Below, piece by piece: positions 6,470 to 12,306 of a stretch of 12,306 nt of DNA. Each line of letters starts with the position of its first letter. Within the stretch, counting starts at the first letter, position 1. The position numbers were made by a program, and so were the translations under genes. The stretch covers positions 1 through 12,306 of the forward strand of contig JAYPTI010000102.1 of NCBI GenBank assembly GCA_038133505.1, in the 5' to 3' direction. This stretch comes from JAYQUR01 sp038133505. Lineage in GTDB: Bacteria; Pseudomonadota; Alphaproteobacteria; MPNO01; UBA830. Under the pieces are notes generated by a model. That model saw nothing but the letters and a program-made list of their open reading frames with translations, was not told the DNA's origin and ran no database searches.

Positions 6470-7717
6470 CTATTCTTCGATGCGGTCGATGGGCCGGCGG
6501 CCGGTGACGGTCAGCCCGAAGCCCTCGAGCCCCTTGATCGCGCGAGCCCGGTTGGTCAGCAGCTCCATCTCCCGGACCCCGAGGTCCGACAGGATCTGCG
6601 CGCCGACGCCGAAATCGCGCAGCGCGGGCGGCGCGGTGATCTCGCCCTCGTCGTCCGGGCTCACCGAAATCTCCGCGGTCGCCGACAGCGGATCGGACGG
6701 CAGCCGGTGACGCGCACGGACCTGGTTCGACAGCTTCTCGGCCCACGGTTCGCGGATGATCACGACGACACCGCGCCCTTCGTCGCCGACGGCGCGGATC
6801 GCCGCTTCCAGCTCGCTATCGCGGTTGTTCGTCGTATCGTGGAGCATATCGTCGAGAATGTTCACCGCATGCATTCGGACCAGCACGGGCTCCTCCGTCG
6901 AGATATCGCCCTTCACCAATGCAAGATGTTCGGCGCCGGAGATGCGGTTGCGATAGACGATGAGCTTGAAGCTGCCGCCGTGCTTCCGGTCGATGCGCGT
7001 GGTCAGGGAGCGCTCGACGATAGAATCGTTGCGCAACCGATAGGCGATCAGATCGGCGATGGTCGCGATCTTCAGCCCGTGGAATTGCGCGAACTGAACG
7101 AGATCGGGAAGCCGCGCCATCGTCCCGTCCTCGTTCATGATCTCGCAGATCACGCCCGACGGGTTGAGGCCCGCGAGCCGCGCCAGGTCGACGGCGGCCT
7201 CGGTATGGCCGGTCCGAACCAGCACGCCGCCTGCCTGCGCCCGCAAGGGAAAGACGTGCCCGGGCGTGACGATGTCTTCCGCACCGTGGTTGGGATCGAT
7301 GGCGACGGAAATGGTCCGCGCGCGGTCCGCAGCGGAAATGCCCGTCGTCACGCCTTCGCGCGCTTCGATGGAGGTCGTGAAGGCCGTCTCGAACTGCGAG
7401 CGATTGTCGGTCGACATCAGGCTGAGGCCGAGCTTGTCGATACGGTCCGGCGTCATCGACAGGCAGATGAGCCCGCGGCCGTGCTTCGCCATGAAGTTGA
7501 TCACCTCGGGCGTCGCCATCTGCGCCGCGACCACGAGATCGCCTTCGTTCTCGCGATCCTCGTCGTCGACGATCACGACCATGCGGCCGTTCCTGATTTC
7601 GTCGATGACCTCGGAGATCGGCGAGAGCGCCGCGCTCAGTTCGTCCTGGTCGGCTGCGGCCGCAGCGGCCGCGACGTCGTCCTTGCCGACGACGGAGAAT
7701 TTCTTCTGATCAGACAC
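6470..7717 (-). CDS. ribB: 3,4-dihydroxy-2-butanone 4-phosphate synthase with a degenerate GTP cyclohydrolase II-like C-terminus (RibBX type)
   Basis: The N-terminal half is a complete RibB domain (about residues 33-232), converting ribulose 5-phosphate to 3,4-dihydroxy-2-butanone 4-phosphate. It carries VIVDDEDRENEGD (48-60), Cys85 in GLICLSMT, GVTTGISAADRA (122-133), PGHVFPLRAQAGG (152-164), GHTEAAVD (170-177) and CEIMNEDGTMAR (191-202). The C-terminal half (about 233-415) aligns by eye with RibA, notably DFGVGAQILSDLGVREMELLTN (368-389) and GLEGFGL. It has MHAVNILDDMLHDTTNNRD (282-300) where true RibA has three zinc cysteines and a conserved CDCG, and EGRGVVVI replaces EGRGIGL. The RibA activity is therefore probably lost; such RibBX variants are known in Proteobacteria. 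I chose the GTG at 7715-7717: it has AAGGA 8 bases upstream and begins 4 bases after ribE, while the ATG at 7750 lies inside ribE. The symbol ribBA may be used by automatic annotation. Confidence 0.93.
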   Translation of the reverse strand: MSDQKKFSVVGKDDVAAAAAAADQDELSAALSPISEVIDEIRNGRMVVIVDDEDRENEGDLVVAAQMATPEVINFMAKHGRGLICLSMTPDRIDKLGLSLMSTDNRSQFETAFTTSIEAREGVTTGISAADRARTISVAIDPNHGAEDIVTPGHVFPLRAQAGGVLVRTGHTEAAVDLARLAGLNPSGVICEIMNEDGTMARLPDLVQFAQFHGLKIATIADLIAYRLRNDSIVERSLTTRIDRKHGGSFKLIVYRNRISGAEHLALVKGDISTEEPVLVRMHAVNILDDMLHDTTNNRDSELEAAIRAVGDEGRGVVVIIREPWAEKLSNQVRARHRLPSDPLSATAEISVSPDDEGEITAPPALRDFGVGAQILSDLGVREMELLTNRARAIKGLEGFGLTVTGRRPIDRIEE

Positions 7718-7721
7718 GCGC

Positions 7722-8309
7722 TCAATCCTTACCCAGCAGACGCGCAACATAACGCGCGATGGTGTCTATTTCCATGTTGATGCGGTCGCCCACCTTCCGT
7801 TCCCCGAACGTGGTCACGCTCTGGGTGTGGCTGATGATATTGACGCCAAAACGGTTTCCGTCGACCTCGTTCACGGTTAGTGAGACGCCGTCGAGGCAGA
7901 TCGATCCCTTTGGCGCGATATAGCGGGCGAAGCGCTCCGGTGCCTCGAACGTGAAGCGGACGCTGTCGCCCTCGGGCTTCATGTCGACGATCGTGGCGAC
8001 CGCGTCGACATGGCCGGAGACGATGTGCCCGCCGAGTTCGTCGCCGACGCGCATGGCGCGTTCGAGGTTCACCGGGGTCCCGACCTGCCAGTCTCCGAGA
8101 CCGGTCTTGTCCAGCGTCTCCGCCGACGCCTCGATCGCGAACCAGCCCTTGCCCTTTTCGATGACCGTCAGGCACGGCCCCGAGCATGCGATCGACGCGC
8201 CGATATCGATGTCGTCCGTATCGTACGAGGTATCGATCTCGACGCGCGTGTCGCCGCGCTTCTCGATCTTTCTGATCCTGCCGAGATCGGTGACGATTCC
8301 CGTAAACAT
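7722..8309 (-). CDS. ribE: Riboflavin synthase, alpha subunit
   Basis: Riboflavin synthase dismutates two lumazine molecules into riboflavin and the RibH substrate 5-amino-6-ribitylamino-uracil. The 195-residue length and the two-fold repeated lumazine-binding domains are characteristic. The protein starts with the diagnostic MFTGIV. It has IACSGPCLTVIE and VNLERAMRVGDELGGHIVSGHVD in the first repeat, and APKGSICLDGVSLTVNEVDG and VGDRINMEIDTIARYVARLL in the second. The ATG at 8307-8309 is preceded by AGGGAAACGGC, whose AGGGA overlaps the ribD TAG stop. The 3' end lies 4 bases before the ribB-type gene. Some nomenclatures call this gene ribC; it encodes the alpha-type synthase, not lumazine synthase. 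Confidence 0.97.
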   Translation of the reverse strand: MFTGIVTDLGRIRKIEKRGDTRVEIDTSYDTDDIDIGASIACSGPCLTVIEKGKGWFAIEASAETLDKTGLGDWQVGTPVNLERAMRVGDELGGHIVSGHVDAVATIVDMKPEGDSVRFTFEAPERFARYIAPKGSICLDGVSLTVNEVDGNRFGVNIISHTQSVTTFGERKVGDRINMEIDTIARYVARLLGKD

Positions 8310-8318
8310 GCCGTTTCC

Positions 8319-9416
8319 CTATTCGCTCCGCGCGTAGACCTCGACCGAATCCGGTCCGGCCCGGCGGTGCGATACTTCGACGAACCGGGGAGCGCCGTCA
8401 AGCGCGTCCAGCCCGAAACCGTCCACCGCGGCAAGCCCGTCCCCGCCGATGAGGACCGGCGCGCGGAACCAGACGACCCGGTCGACGAGCCCGGCGGCGA
8501 GAAGGGACCCGACGATCCGGCCGCCGCCCTCGACGAGAAGCCGGGTGATCCCGCGGTCTCCCAACGCCGCCAGCACCGCCGCGGGATCCGCCCCGCCAGC
8601 GCCGTTTCCTTGTACCGCCAAGACTTCCGCCCCTGCATCCACGGCAGCCCGGCGGTCGCCCGGATTCGCATCCTCGGGAAAAACGACCCATGTCGGTATT
8701 TCTTCGGCCGTGCCGAGCAACGCGCTGTCGGCGGCAAGAGGCGTCCGGCCGACGACGACCACGCGAACCGGCGAGCGTTCATCCAGCCCCGGCAGACGGC
8801 AGGTCAGCGACGGATTGTCGGCCCGCGCCGTGCCTGCACCGACGAGGATGGCATCGTTGCGCGCCCGTAGGCCGTGACCCATTGCGCGCGCGGTCTCGCC
8901 CGTGATCCACTGGCTTTGGCCCGACCGGGTCGCAATCCTGCCGTCGAGAGTGGTCGCCGCCTTCACGGTGACCAGCGGTCTTCCCGCGACGACGCGCATC
9001 AGGAACCCGGCAGCGGCGTCCTTCGCTTCGGCGGCGCAGAGACCTGTCGTGACCTCTATTCCCGCGTCGCGCAGCATCCGGATGCCGCCGCCGTTCACCC
9101 GCGGATCCGGGTCCTCGACGCCGATGACCGCCCGGGCGATGCCCGCTTCGATGAGCGCGCGGGCGCAGGGCGGCGTCTTTCCATGATGCGCGCACGGTTC
9201 GAGCGTGACGTAGGCCGTCGCGCCCGCCGCTGCCCCGCGGGCGCGCGCGAGCGCTTCCGTTTCCGCATGGGGACGGCCGCCCGGCTGCGTCCAGCCGCGG
9301 CCGACGATGCAGTCGTCCTTCACGATGACGCACCCGACGGACGGGTTGGGCGAAACGTTTCCGTGACCGCGCCTGGCGAGCTCGATCGCAATCCGCATGA
9401 AACGTTCGTCAGTCAA
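8319..9416 (-). CDS. ribD: Bifunctional pyrimidine deaminase/reductase RibD
   Basis: RibD performs two consecutive steps of riboflavin synthesis: deamination of the diaminopyrimidine intermediate, then NADPH-dependent reduction of its ribosyl side chain. The N-terminal deaminase domain shows NPSVGCVIV, the zinc-site HAE (50-52) and PCAHHGKTPPC with Cys75 and Cys84. The reductase domain follows from about residue 150, with RPLVTVKAATTLDGRIAT, GQSQWITGE, DAILVGAGTARADNPSL and the LLVEGGGRIVGSLL segment. The start is uncertain. TTG at 9414-9416 overlaps the nrdR stop in an 8-base TTGACTGA junction and has an AGGA-rich upstream sequence; it keeps the conserved DERFMRIA N-terminus (365 aa). ATG at 9396-9398 would give 359 aa but remove part of that helix. 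An open frame continues upstream to 9539, but that part lies inside nrdR and is not RibD-like. Confidence 0.95.
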   Translation of the reverse strand: MTDERFMRIAIELARRGHGNVSPNPSVGCVIVKDDCIVGRGWTQPGGRPHAETEALARARGAAAGATAYVTLEPCAHHGKTPPCARALIEAGIARAVIGVEDPDPRVNGGGIRMLRDAGIEVTTGLCAAEAKDAAAGFLMRVVAGRPLVTVKAATTLDGRIATRSGQSQWITGETARAMGHGLRARNDAILVGAGTARADNPSLTCRLPGLDERSPVRVVVVGRTPLAADSALLGTAEEIPTWVVFPEDANPGDRRAAVDAGAEVLAVQGNGAGGADPAAVLAALGDRGITRLLVEGGGRIVGSLLAAGLVDRVVWFRAPVLIGGDGLAAVDGFGLDALDGAPRFVEVSHRRAGPDSVEVYARSE

Positions 9417-9879
9417 CCTCTTCCTCGTCGGGGAAGGTGAGACTTTCGACGAAGTCCTCGAAGTCGCGGGCCTCGCGGAAGTTCCGGTAGACCGACGCGT
9501 AGCGGATGTAGGCGACCTGATCGAGCTGCGAGAGCGCATCCATCACCAGTTCTCCGACCTGGGTAGAGGTCACTTCCGTCTGGCCGGAACTTTCGATCCG
9601 CCGGATGATGCCGGTAATCGCGCGCTCGACCCGCTCGGGCTCGACGGCACGCTTGCGAAGCGCGATGTTCATCGACCGGGCAACCTTGTCGCGGTCGAGC
9701 GGCTCGCGCCGTCCGCCGGACTTCACAACGGTCAGTTCCCGCAACTGCACGCGCTCGAACGTGGTGAAGCGCGCACCGCAGGCCGTGCAGGACCGCCGGC
9801 GGCGAATCGCCGTGTTGTCTTCGGTCGGACGCGAGTCCTTAACCTGCGTGTCGTCCGAACCGCAAAATGGGCATTTCAT
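9409..9879 (-). CDS. nrdR: Transcriptional repressor NrdR
   Basis: NrdR is a nucleotide-sensing repressor of ribonucleotide reductase genes. The 156-residue product has the standard layout: a zinc ribbon with CPFC (3-6) and CTAC (31-34), the linker RRRRSCTACGARFTTFERV, and an ATP-cone domain (about 46-136) containing VVKSGGRREPLDRDKVARSM and VGELVMDALSQLDQVAYIRYASVYRNF. The acidic tail (PDEEEVD) matches proteobacterial members. The ATG at 9877-9879 follows a strong GGAGGGG ribosome-binding site; glyA ends 21 bases upstream. nrdR next to ribD is a conserved arrangement, also seen in enterobacteria. No NrdR-box pair was recognised inside this window, so its targets lie elsewhere. Confidence 0.97.
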   Translation of the reverse strand: MKCPFCGSDDTQVKDSRPTEDNTAIRRRRSCTACGARFTTFERVQLRELTVVKSGGRREPLDRDKVARSMNIALRKRAVEPERVERAITGIIRRIESSGQTEVTSTQVGELVMDALSQLDQVAYIRYASVYRNFREARDFEDFVESLTFPDEEEVD

Positions 9880-9900
9880 GGCCCCCTCCCCCCAATGGCG

Positions 9901-11211
9901 TCAGAAACCGGGATAGACCGGAAAGCGCGCGCACAATTCGCCGACGCGTTTGCGCACCGCCTGTTCGACCGACGAATTGTCGTTGCTGCCCGATGCGAGA
10001 CCGTCCAGCACCTCGACGATCATCTCGCCGACCTGACGGAATTCGGCCGGGCCGAAGCCGCGCGTCGTCGCGGCGGGCGAACCGAGACGCACGCCGGACG
10101 TGACGGTCGGCTTTTCGGGATCGAACGGAATCCCGTTCTTGTTGCAGGTCATGCCCGCCTCCTCGAGGCTTCCCTCGGCGACCTTGCCGGTGAGGCCCTT
10201 GGGCCTCAGGTCCACGAGCATCAGATGAGTGTCCGTCCCGCCGGACACGATATCGAGCCCGCCCTCGACGAGCGTTGCCGCGAGCGTCTTCGCGTTTTCG
10301 ACGACGGCGGCGGAATAGGCGCGGAACTCCGGACGCAGCGCTTCGCCGAAGGCGGCCGCCTTCGCTGCGATCACGTGCATCAGCGGCCCGCCCTGGGTAC
10401 CGGGAAAGATTGCGGAATTGATCTTCTTCGCGAGATCCTCGTCGTTGGTGAGGATCATGCCGCCACGCGGGCCGCGCAGGGTCTTGTGCGTCGTGGTCGT
10501 CGCGATGTGCGCATGCGGGAACGGGCTTGGATGCGCGCCGCCGGCGACGAGGCCTGCGAAATGCGCCATGTCGACCATCAGATAGGCGCCGACAGAATCC
10601 GCGATCGCCCGGAAGCCGGCGAAGTCGATGACCCGCGGATAGGCGGAGCCGCCCGCGATGATGACCTTTGGCTTGTGCTCCTTCGCGAGCCGCTCGACCT
10701 CTTCCATGTCTATACGCGCGTCTTCCTTGCGCACGCCATACTGGACCGCATGCAGCCACTTGCCCGAAATGTTGGGCGGCGCGCCGTGCGTCAGGTGGCC
10801 GCCGGCCGCGAGCGACATACCGAGGATCGTATCGCCGGGCTTCAGGACGGCGAAAAAGACGGCTTCGTTCGCCTGCGCGCCCGAGTGGGGCTGCACATTC
10901 GCGAAACCGCAGTCGAAAAGCTGCTTCGCGCGGTCGATCGCGATCTGCTCCGCGACGTCGACGAACTCGCACCCGCCGTAATAGCGCCGGCCCGGATAGC
11001 CTTCCGCATATTTGTTGGTGAGCACCGAACCGGCCGCCTCGAGAACCGCGCGCGAGACGATGTTCTCGGACGCGATGAGTTCGATCTGGTCCTGCTGGCG
11101 CGCCAGTTCGCCGCGGATCGCCCCGTAAAGGTCGGGGTCGCTCTCGGCAAGCGAAGCGGTGAAAAAACCGTCGTGGGACATCCCGGCTTCGCTCGCGGTG
11201 GACATATTCAT
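9901..11211 (-). CDS. glyA: Serine hydroxymethyltransferase
   Basis: GlyA is a cytoplasmic PLP enzyme that interconverts serine plus tetrahydrofolate with glycine plus 5,10-methylene-tetrahydrofolate. The product (436 aa) has an extended N-terminus of about 20 residues. Motifs visible include ELIASENIVSRAVLEAAGS, NKYAEGYPGRRYYGGCEFVD, NVQPHSGAQANEAVFF, VDMAHFAGLVAGG and the PLP-lysine motif TTTTHKTLRGPRGG (Lys243 with this start). The ATG at 11209-11211 was chosen because AGGAG (11221-11225) lies 9 bases upstream. The in-frame ATG at 11236-11238 lies upstream of that Shine-Dalgarno and lacks one, and ATG at 11205 would also be possible. The gene is 63 bases downstream of rpiB and 21 bases upstream of nrdR. 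The glycine and one-carbon units it makes feed purine, and thus GTP, synthesis. Confidence 0.97.
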   Translation of the reverse strand: MNMSTASEAGMSHDGFFTASLAESDPDLYGAIRGELARQQDQIELIASENIVSRAVLEAAGSVLTNKYAEGYPGRRYYGGCEFVDVAEQIAIDRAKQLFDCGFANVQPHSGAQANEAVFFAVLKPGDTILGMSLAAGGHLTHGAPPNISGKWLHAVQYGVRKEDARIDMEEVERLAKEHKPKVIIAGGSAYPRVIDFAGFRAIADSVGAYLMVDMAHFAGLVAGGAHPSPFPHAHIATTTTHKTLRGPRGGMILTNDEDLAKKINSAIFPGTQGGPLMHVIAAKAAAFGEALRPEFRAYSAAVVENAKTLAATLVEGGLDIVSGGTDTHLMLVDLRPKGLTGKVAEGSLEEAGMTCNKNGIPFDPEKPTVTSGVRLGSPAATTRGFGPAEFRQVGEMIVEVLDGLASGSNDNSSVEQAVRKRVGELCARFPVYPGF

Positions 11212-11274
11212 ACGCCTTTTCTCCTGACTTCGATTCAATCCCGGATGCGAAAAATCATCCGTACGTCGTTGACG

Positions 11275-11709
11275 TCATCCCATCTTGCCGACGCGCCGCG
11301 CATGACGGCCGCCTTCGAAGGCTTCGGTCAGAAAAATCCGAACCATGGATTTCGCCGTCGCCTCGTCCGTTTTCCGGCCGCCCATGCAGAGCACGTTGGC
11401 GTCGTTGTGCTGCCGCGCCAGGCGCGCAGTGTCGTCGTCGTAGCAAAGCGCGGCCCTGATCCCGGGATTCCGGTTCGCTGCGATGGATATGCCTATTCCC
11501 GTCCCGCAAATTAGGATTCCGCGCGCCGCGTCGCCACGCCGGAGCGCCGCGACGAGCTTTTCCGCAAAGTCGGGATAATCGACCGATTCCTCGCTGTCGG
11601 TGCCGAGGTCGAGCACGTCGAAACCCGCCTCGCGAACCGCTTCTGCGGCCGCCGCCTTCAGCGCAATTCCGCCGTGATCAACGGCAATAGCTATCGTTTT
11701 TTCGTTCAC
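11275..11709 (-). CDS. rpiB: Ribose-5-phosphate isomerase B
   Basis: RpiB interconverts ribose 5-phosphate and ribulose 5-phosphate in the pentose phosphate pathway. The 144-residue product has the RpiB/LacAB signatures: AVDHGGIALK (9-18), VDYPDFAEKL (43-52), ILICGTGIGISIAANR (65-80) with the active-site-type Cys68, and RQHNDANVLCMGGR (99-112) with His101. It ends in the family-typical FEGGRHARRV. The start is GTG at 11707-11709, giving the normal short N-terminus before the first strand; only a weak GAG Shine-Dalgarno is visible. The gene heads the long operon, and the intergenic region upstream is where an operon promoter would be expected. Confidence 0.96.
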   Translation of the reverse strand: MNEKTIAIAVDHGGIALKAAAAEAVREAGFDVLDLGTDSEESVDYPDFAEKLVAALRRGDAARGILICGTGIGISIAANRNPGIRAALCYDDDTARLARQHNDANVLCMGGRKTDEATAKSMVRIFLTEAFEGGRHARRVGKMG

Positions 11710-11820
11710 AGTCTCGTGAGCCGCGTGGCTTGAATCAGGAAATGATTTCGATGCGCGGGTACTACCATATCTCGGTCAGGCAATCCAGCACGACACAAGT
11801 TCTGGCGCCGTTTCGCGCGA

Positions 11821-11849
11821 TTTTTATGGGGATAGCGCCGCTGAGTCAG
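11821..11849 (-). promoter_or_regulatory. Possible sigma-70-type promoter for the rpiB-thiL operon
   Basis: On the - strand, CTGACT (11844-11849) and TAAAAA (11821-11826) are separated by 17 bases. Each matches four of six consensus positions. Transcription would start near 11814, about 105 bases before the rpiB GTG. The match is modest and stands only as the best candidate in this gap. Confidence 0.28.
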
Positions 11850-11975
11850 TATCCGCACAGCGTTGCGAACGAAGTGGCTTTAATTAGTGCATTTCTTTTA
11901 TGCAATTAGTTTTTGAGAGATAACGGCCGTTTTCGGGGGAAACAATACTCTACAATTCGAAAGTATTATTTGTGT

Positions 11976-12004
11976 TTGACAAAAAGGGAGGTTCATGCGA
12001 TCAA
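11976..12004 (+). promoter_or_regulatory. Candidate mucR promoter
   Basis: A perfect TTGACA -35 hexamer lies at 11976-11981. At the usual 17-base spacing the -10 position reads GATCAA (11999-12004), which is a poor match. The hexamer is well placed, about 100 bases before the mucR start and just after the repeat cluster, where an autoregulator could bind. The -35 is convincing by itself; the promoter as a whole is tentative. Confidence 0.35.
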
Positions 12005-12032
12005 CGGCACGGAAATAAATTCCAGCTTCCCG

Positions 12033-12053
12033 GCTCTCCTCGCAGCGGGGAGC
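12033..12053 (+). other. Hairpin in the mucR leader
   Basis: GCTCTCC (12033-12039) and GGGGAGC (12047-12053) pair over seven positions, one of them G-U, around a 7-base loop. It ends 24 bases before the mucR ATG and is followed only by TTTCT, so it is at best a weak terminator or attenuator. It leaves the AGGA ribosome-binding site (12071-12074) free. Confidence 0.35.
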
Positions 12054-12077
12054 TTTCTAACAAGGTAGATAGGAAAT

Positions 12078-12306
12078 ATGGCGGAAGAAGAAGCGCAACC
12101 GATACAGGATGCGGAAATGCTCAAGATGGCGGTAACGATCGTTTCCGCCTATGTCGGCAACAACCCGGTGCCTGCCGACCAGGTCCCCGATGTCATCAAT
12201 ACCGTCTACTCCTCGCTCAACGCACTCGCCGGCGGCAACGGGATCGGCACCTCCGAGCCGCTGAAGCCCGCAGTACCGGTGCGGCGCTCGATCACGCCGG
12301 ACTACC
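12078..12306 (+). CDS. MucR/Ros-family transcriptional regulator, 5' part
   Basis: The first 76 residues of a MucR/Ros-type zinc-finger regulator are visible. These alphaproteobacterial proteins bind AT-rich promoters and control exopolysaccharide, motility and cell-cycle genes; several repress their own gene. The N-terminal oligomerisation region is recognisable: MLKMAVTIVSAYVGNNPVPADQVPDVINTVYSSLNAL (residues 14-50). It is followed by a Pro-rich linker and the conserved LKPAVPVRRSITPDY that leads into the zinc finger. The finger itself lies beyond the window edge. The ATG at 12078-12080 has AGGA at 12071-12074, only 3 bases away, while AAGG at 12062-12065 is at a longer distance. Which MucR paralogue it is cannot be told from this half. 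Confidence 0.9.
   Translation, partial: MAEEEAQPIQDAEMLKMAVTIVSAYVGNNPVPADQVPDVINTVYSSLNALAGGNGIGTSEPLKPAVPVRRSITPDY

Larger units (their letters stand above)
11710..12077. other. 368-base intergenic region between rpiB and mucR
   Basis: The region divides divergent genes. Its left half (11710-11875) is of ordinary composition and holds the candidate operon promoter. Its right half is AT-rich and repeat-dense: AATTAGT occurs twice (11882-11888 and 11904-11910, 22 bases apart) around the inverted repeat TGCAT/ATGCA (11888-11892, 11900-11904). A perfect palindrome AACGGCCGTT lies at 11922-11931, and an inverted repeat AATACT/AGTATT at 11944-11949 and 11962-11967. No tRNA or known riboswitch was recognised. 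A 55-codon open frame (11742-11909) is not convincing as a gene. Confidence 0.6.

Noticed and set aside
6431..7780. 449-codon open frame on the + strand opposite ribB
   Set aside because: Antisense shadow; ribB motifs, ribosome-binding site and operon spacing on the - strand are decisive.
11242..11261. Inverted repeat CGGATG/CATCCG between rpiB and glyA
   Set aside because: Six base pairs with an 8-base loop, no T-run after it and no overlap with the Shine-Dalgarno; too weak to assign a role.
9397..11514. 705-codon open frame on the + strand across nrdR, glyA and part of rpiB
   Set aside because: It spans three well-supported genes on the other strand and has the low-complexity Arg/Asp/His/Ala composition of an antisense frame.
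11742..11909. 55-codon open frame upstream of rpiB on the + strand (second ATG at 11751 has AGGA 10 bases upstream)
   Set aside because: No recognisable motif, rare and mixed codon use compared with neighbours, and its end runs into the AT-rich repeats; it looks like a chance frame.
11976..12057. Possible small RNA from the TTGACA hexamer to the hairpin with TTTCT
   Set aside because: The -10 is poor and the T-run is short and broken; a normal mucR leader is the simpler reading.

Overview
The window is a GC-rich stretch of bacterial chromosome, most likely from an alphaproteobacterium, perhaps of Rhodospirillales type. The reasons are a MucR/Ros-family regulator at the right edge, a membrane proton pyrophosphatase resembling that of Rhodospirillum, and a riboflavin/nusB/thiL cluster headed by rpiB-glyA-nrdR. 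No tRNA, rRNA, insertion sequence, phage gene or CRISPR array was found. The gene content is mostly core metabolism.

Layout. At the left edge, bases 1-345 are the 3' end of bamE on the + strand. A strong bidirectional terminator (375-405) separates it from hppA, which converges on it from the - strand (428-2536). Continuing on the - strand, a 183-base gap holds a structured hppA leader and a sigma-54-like site. An MFS transporter gene follows (2720-3919).

The centre is one long - strand operon, read from right to left: rpiB, glyA, nrdR, ribD, ribE, a ribB-type gene, ribH, nusB, thiL and a small gene for an exported FliL-like protein (11709 down to 4006). Junctions from glyA to thiL are tight. 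ribH/nusB overlap by 4 bases, and nrdR/ribD and nusB/thiL overlap by 8 bases each. The operon covers ribose-5-phosphate isomerisation, serine/glycine one-carbon exchange, control of ribonucleotide reductase, most of riboflavin synthesis, transcription antitermination and the last step of thiamine diphosphate synthesis.

Ribulose-5-phosphate, which RpiB can make, is the substrate of the RibB domain. RibB, RibD, RibH and RibE together make riboflavin once the GTP cyclohydrolase II product is available. The C-terminal half of the RibB-type protein looks like GTP cyclohydrolase II but lacks its zinc cysteines. The cyclohydrolase step is therefore probably encoded elsewhere, which makes this a RibBX-type variant.

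At the right, a 368-base intergenic region (11710-12077), partly AT-rich and full of short repeats, separates the operon from a divergent mucR-like gene cut by the window edge. I found no clearly new biological system. The observations most worth checking are the degenerate RibA half, the FliL-like exported protein whose ribosome-binding site sits in a strong hairpin, the sigma-54-like site before hppA, and the repeat-rich mucR upstream region.
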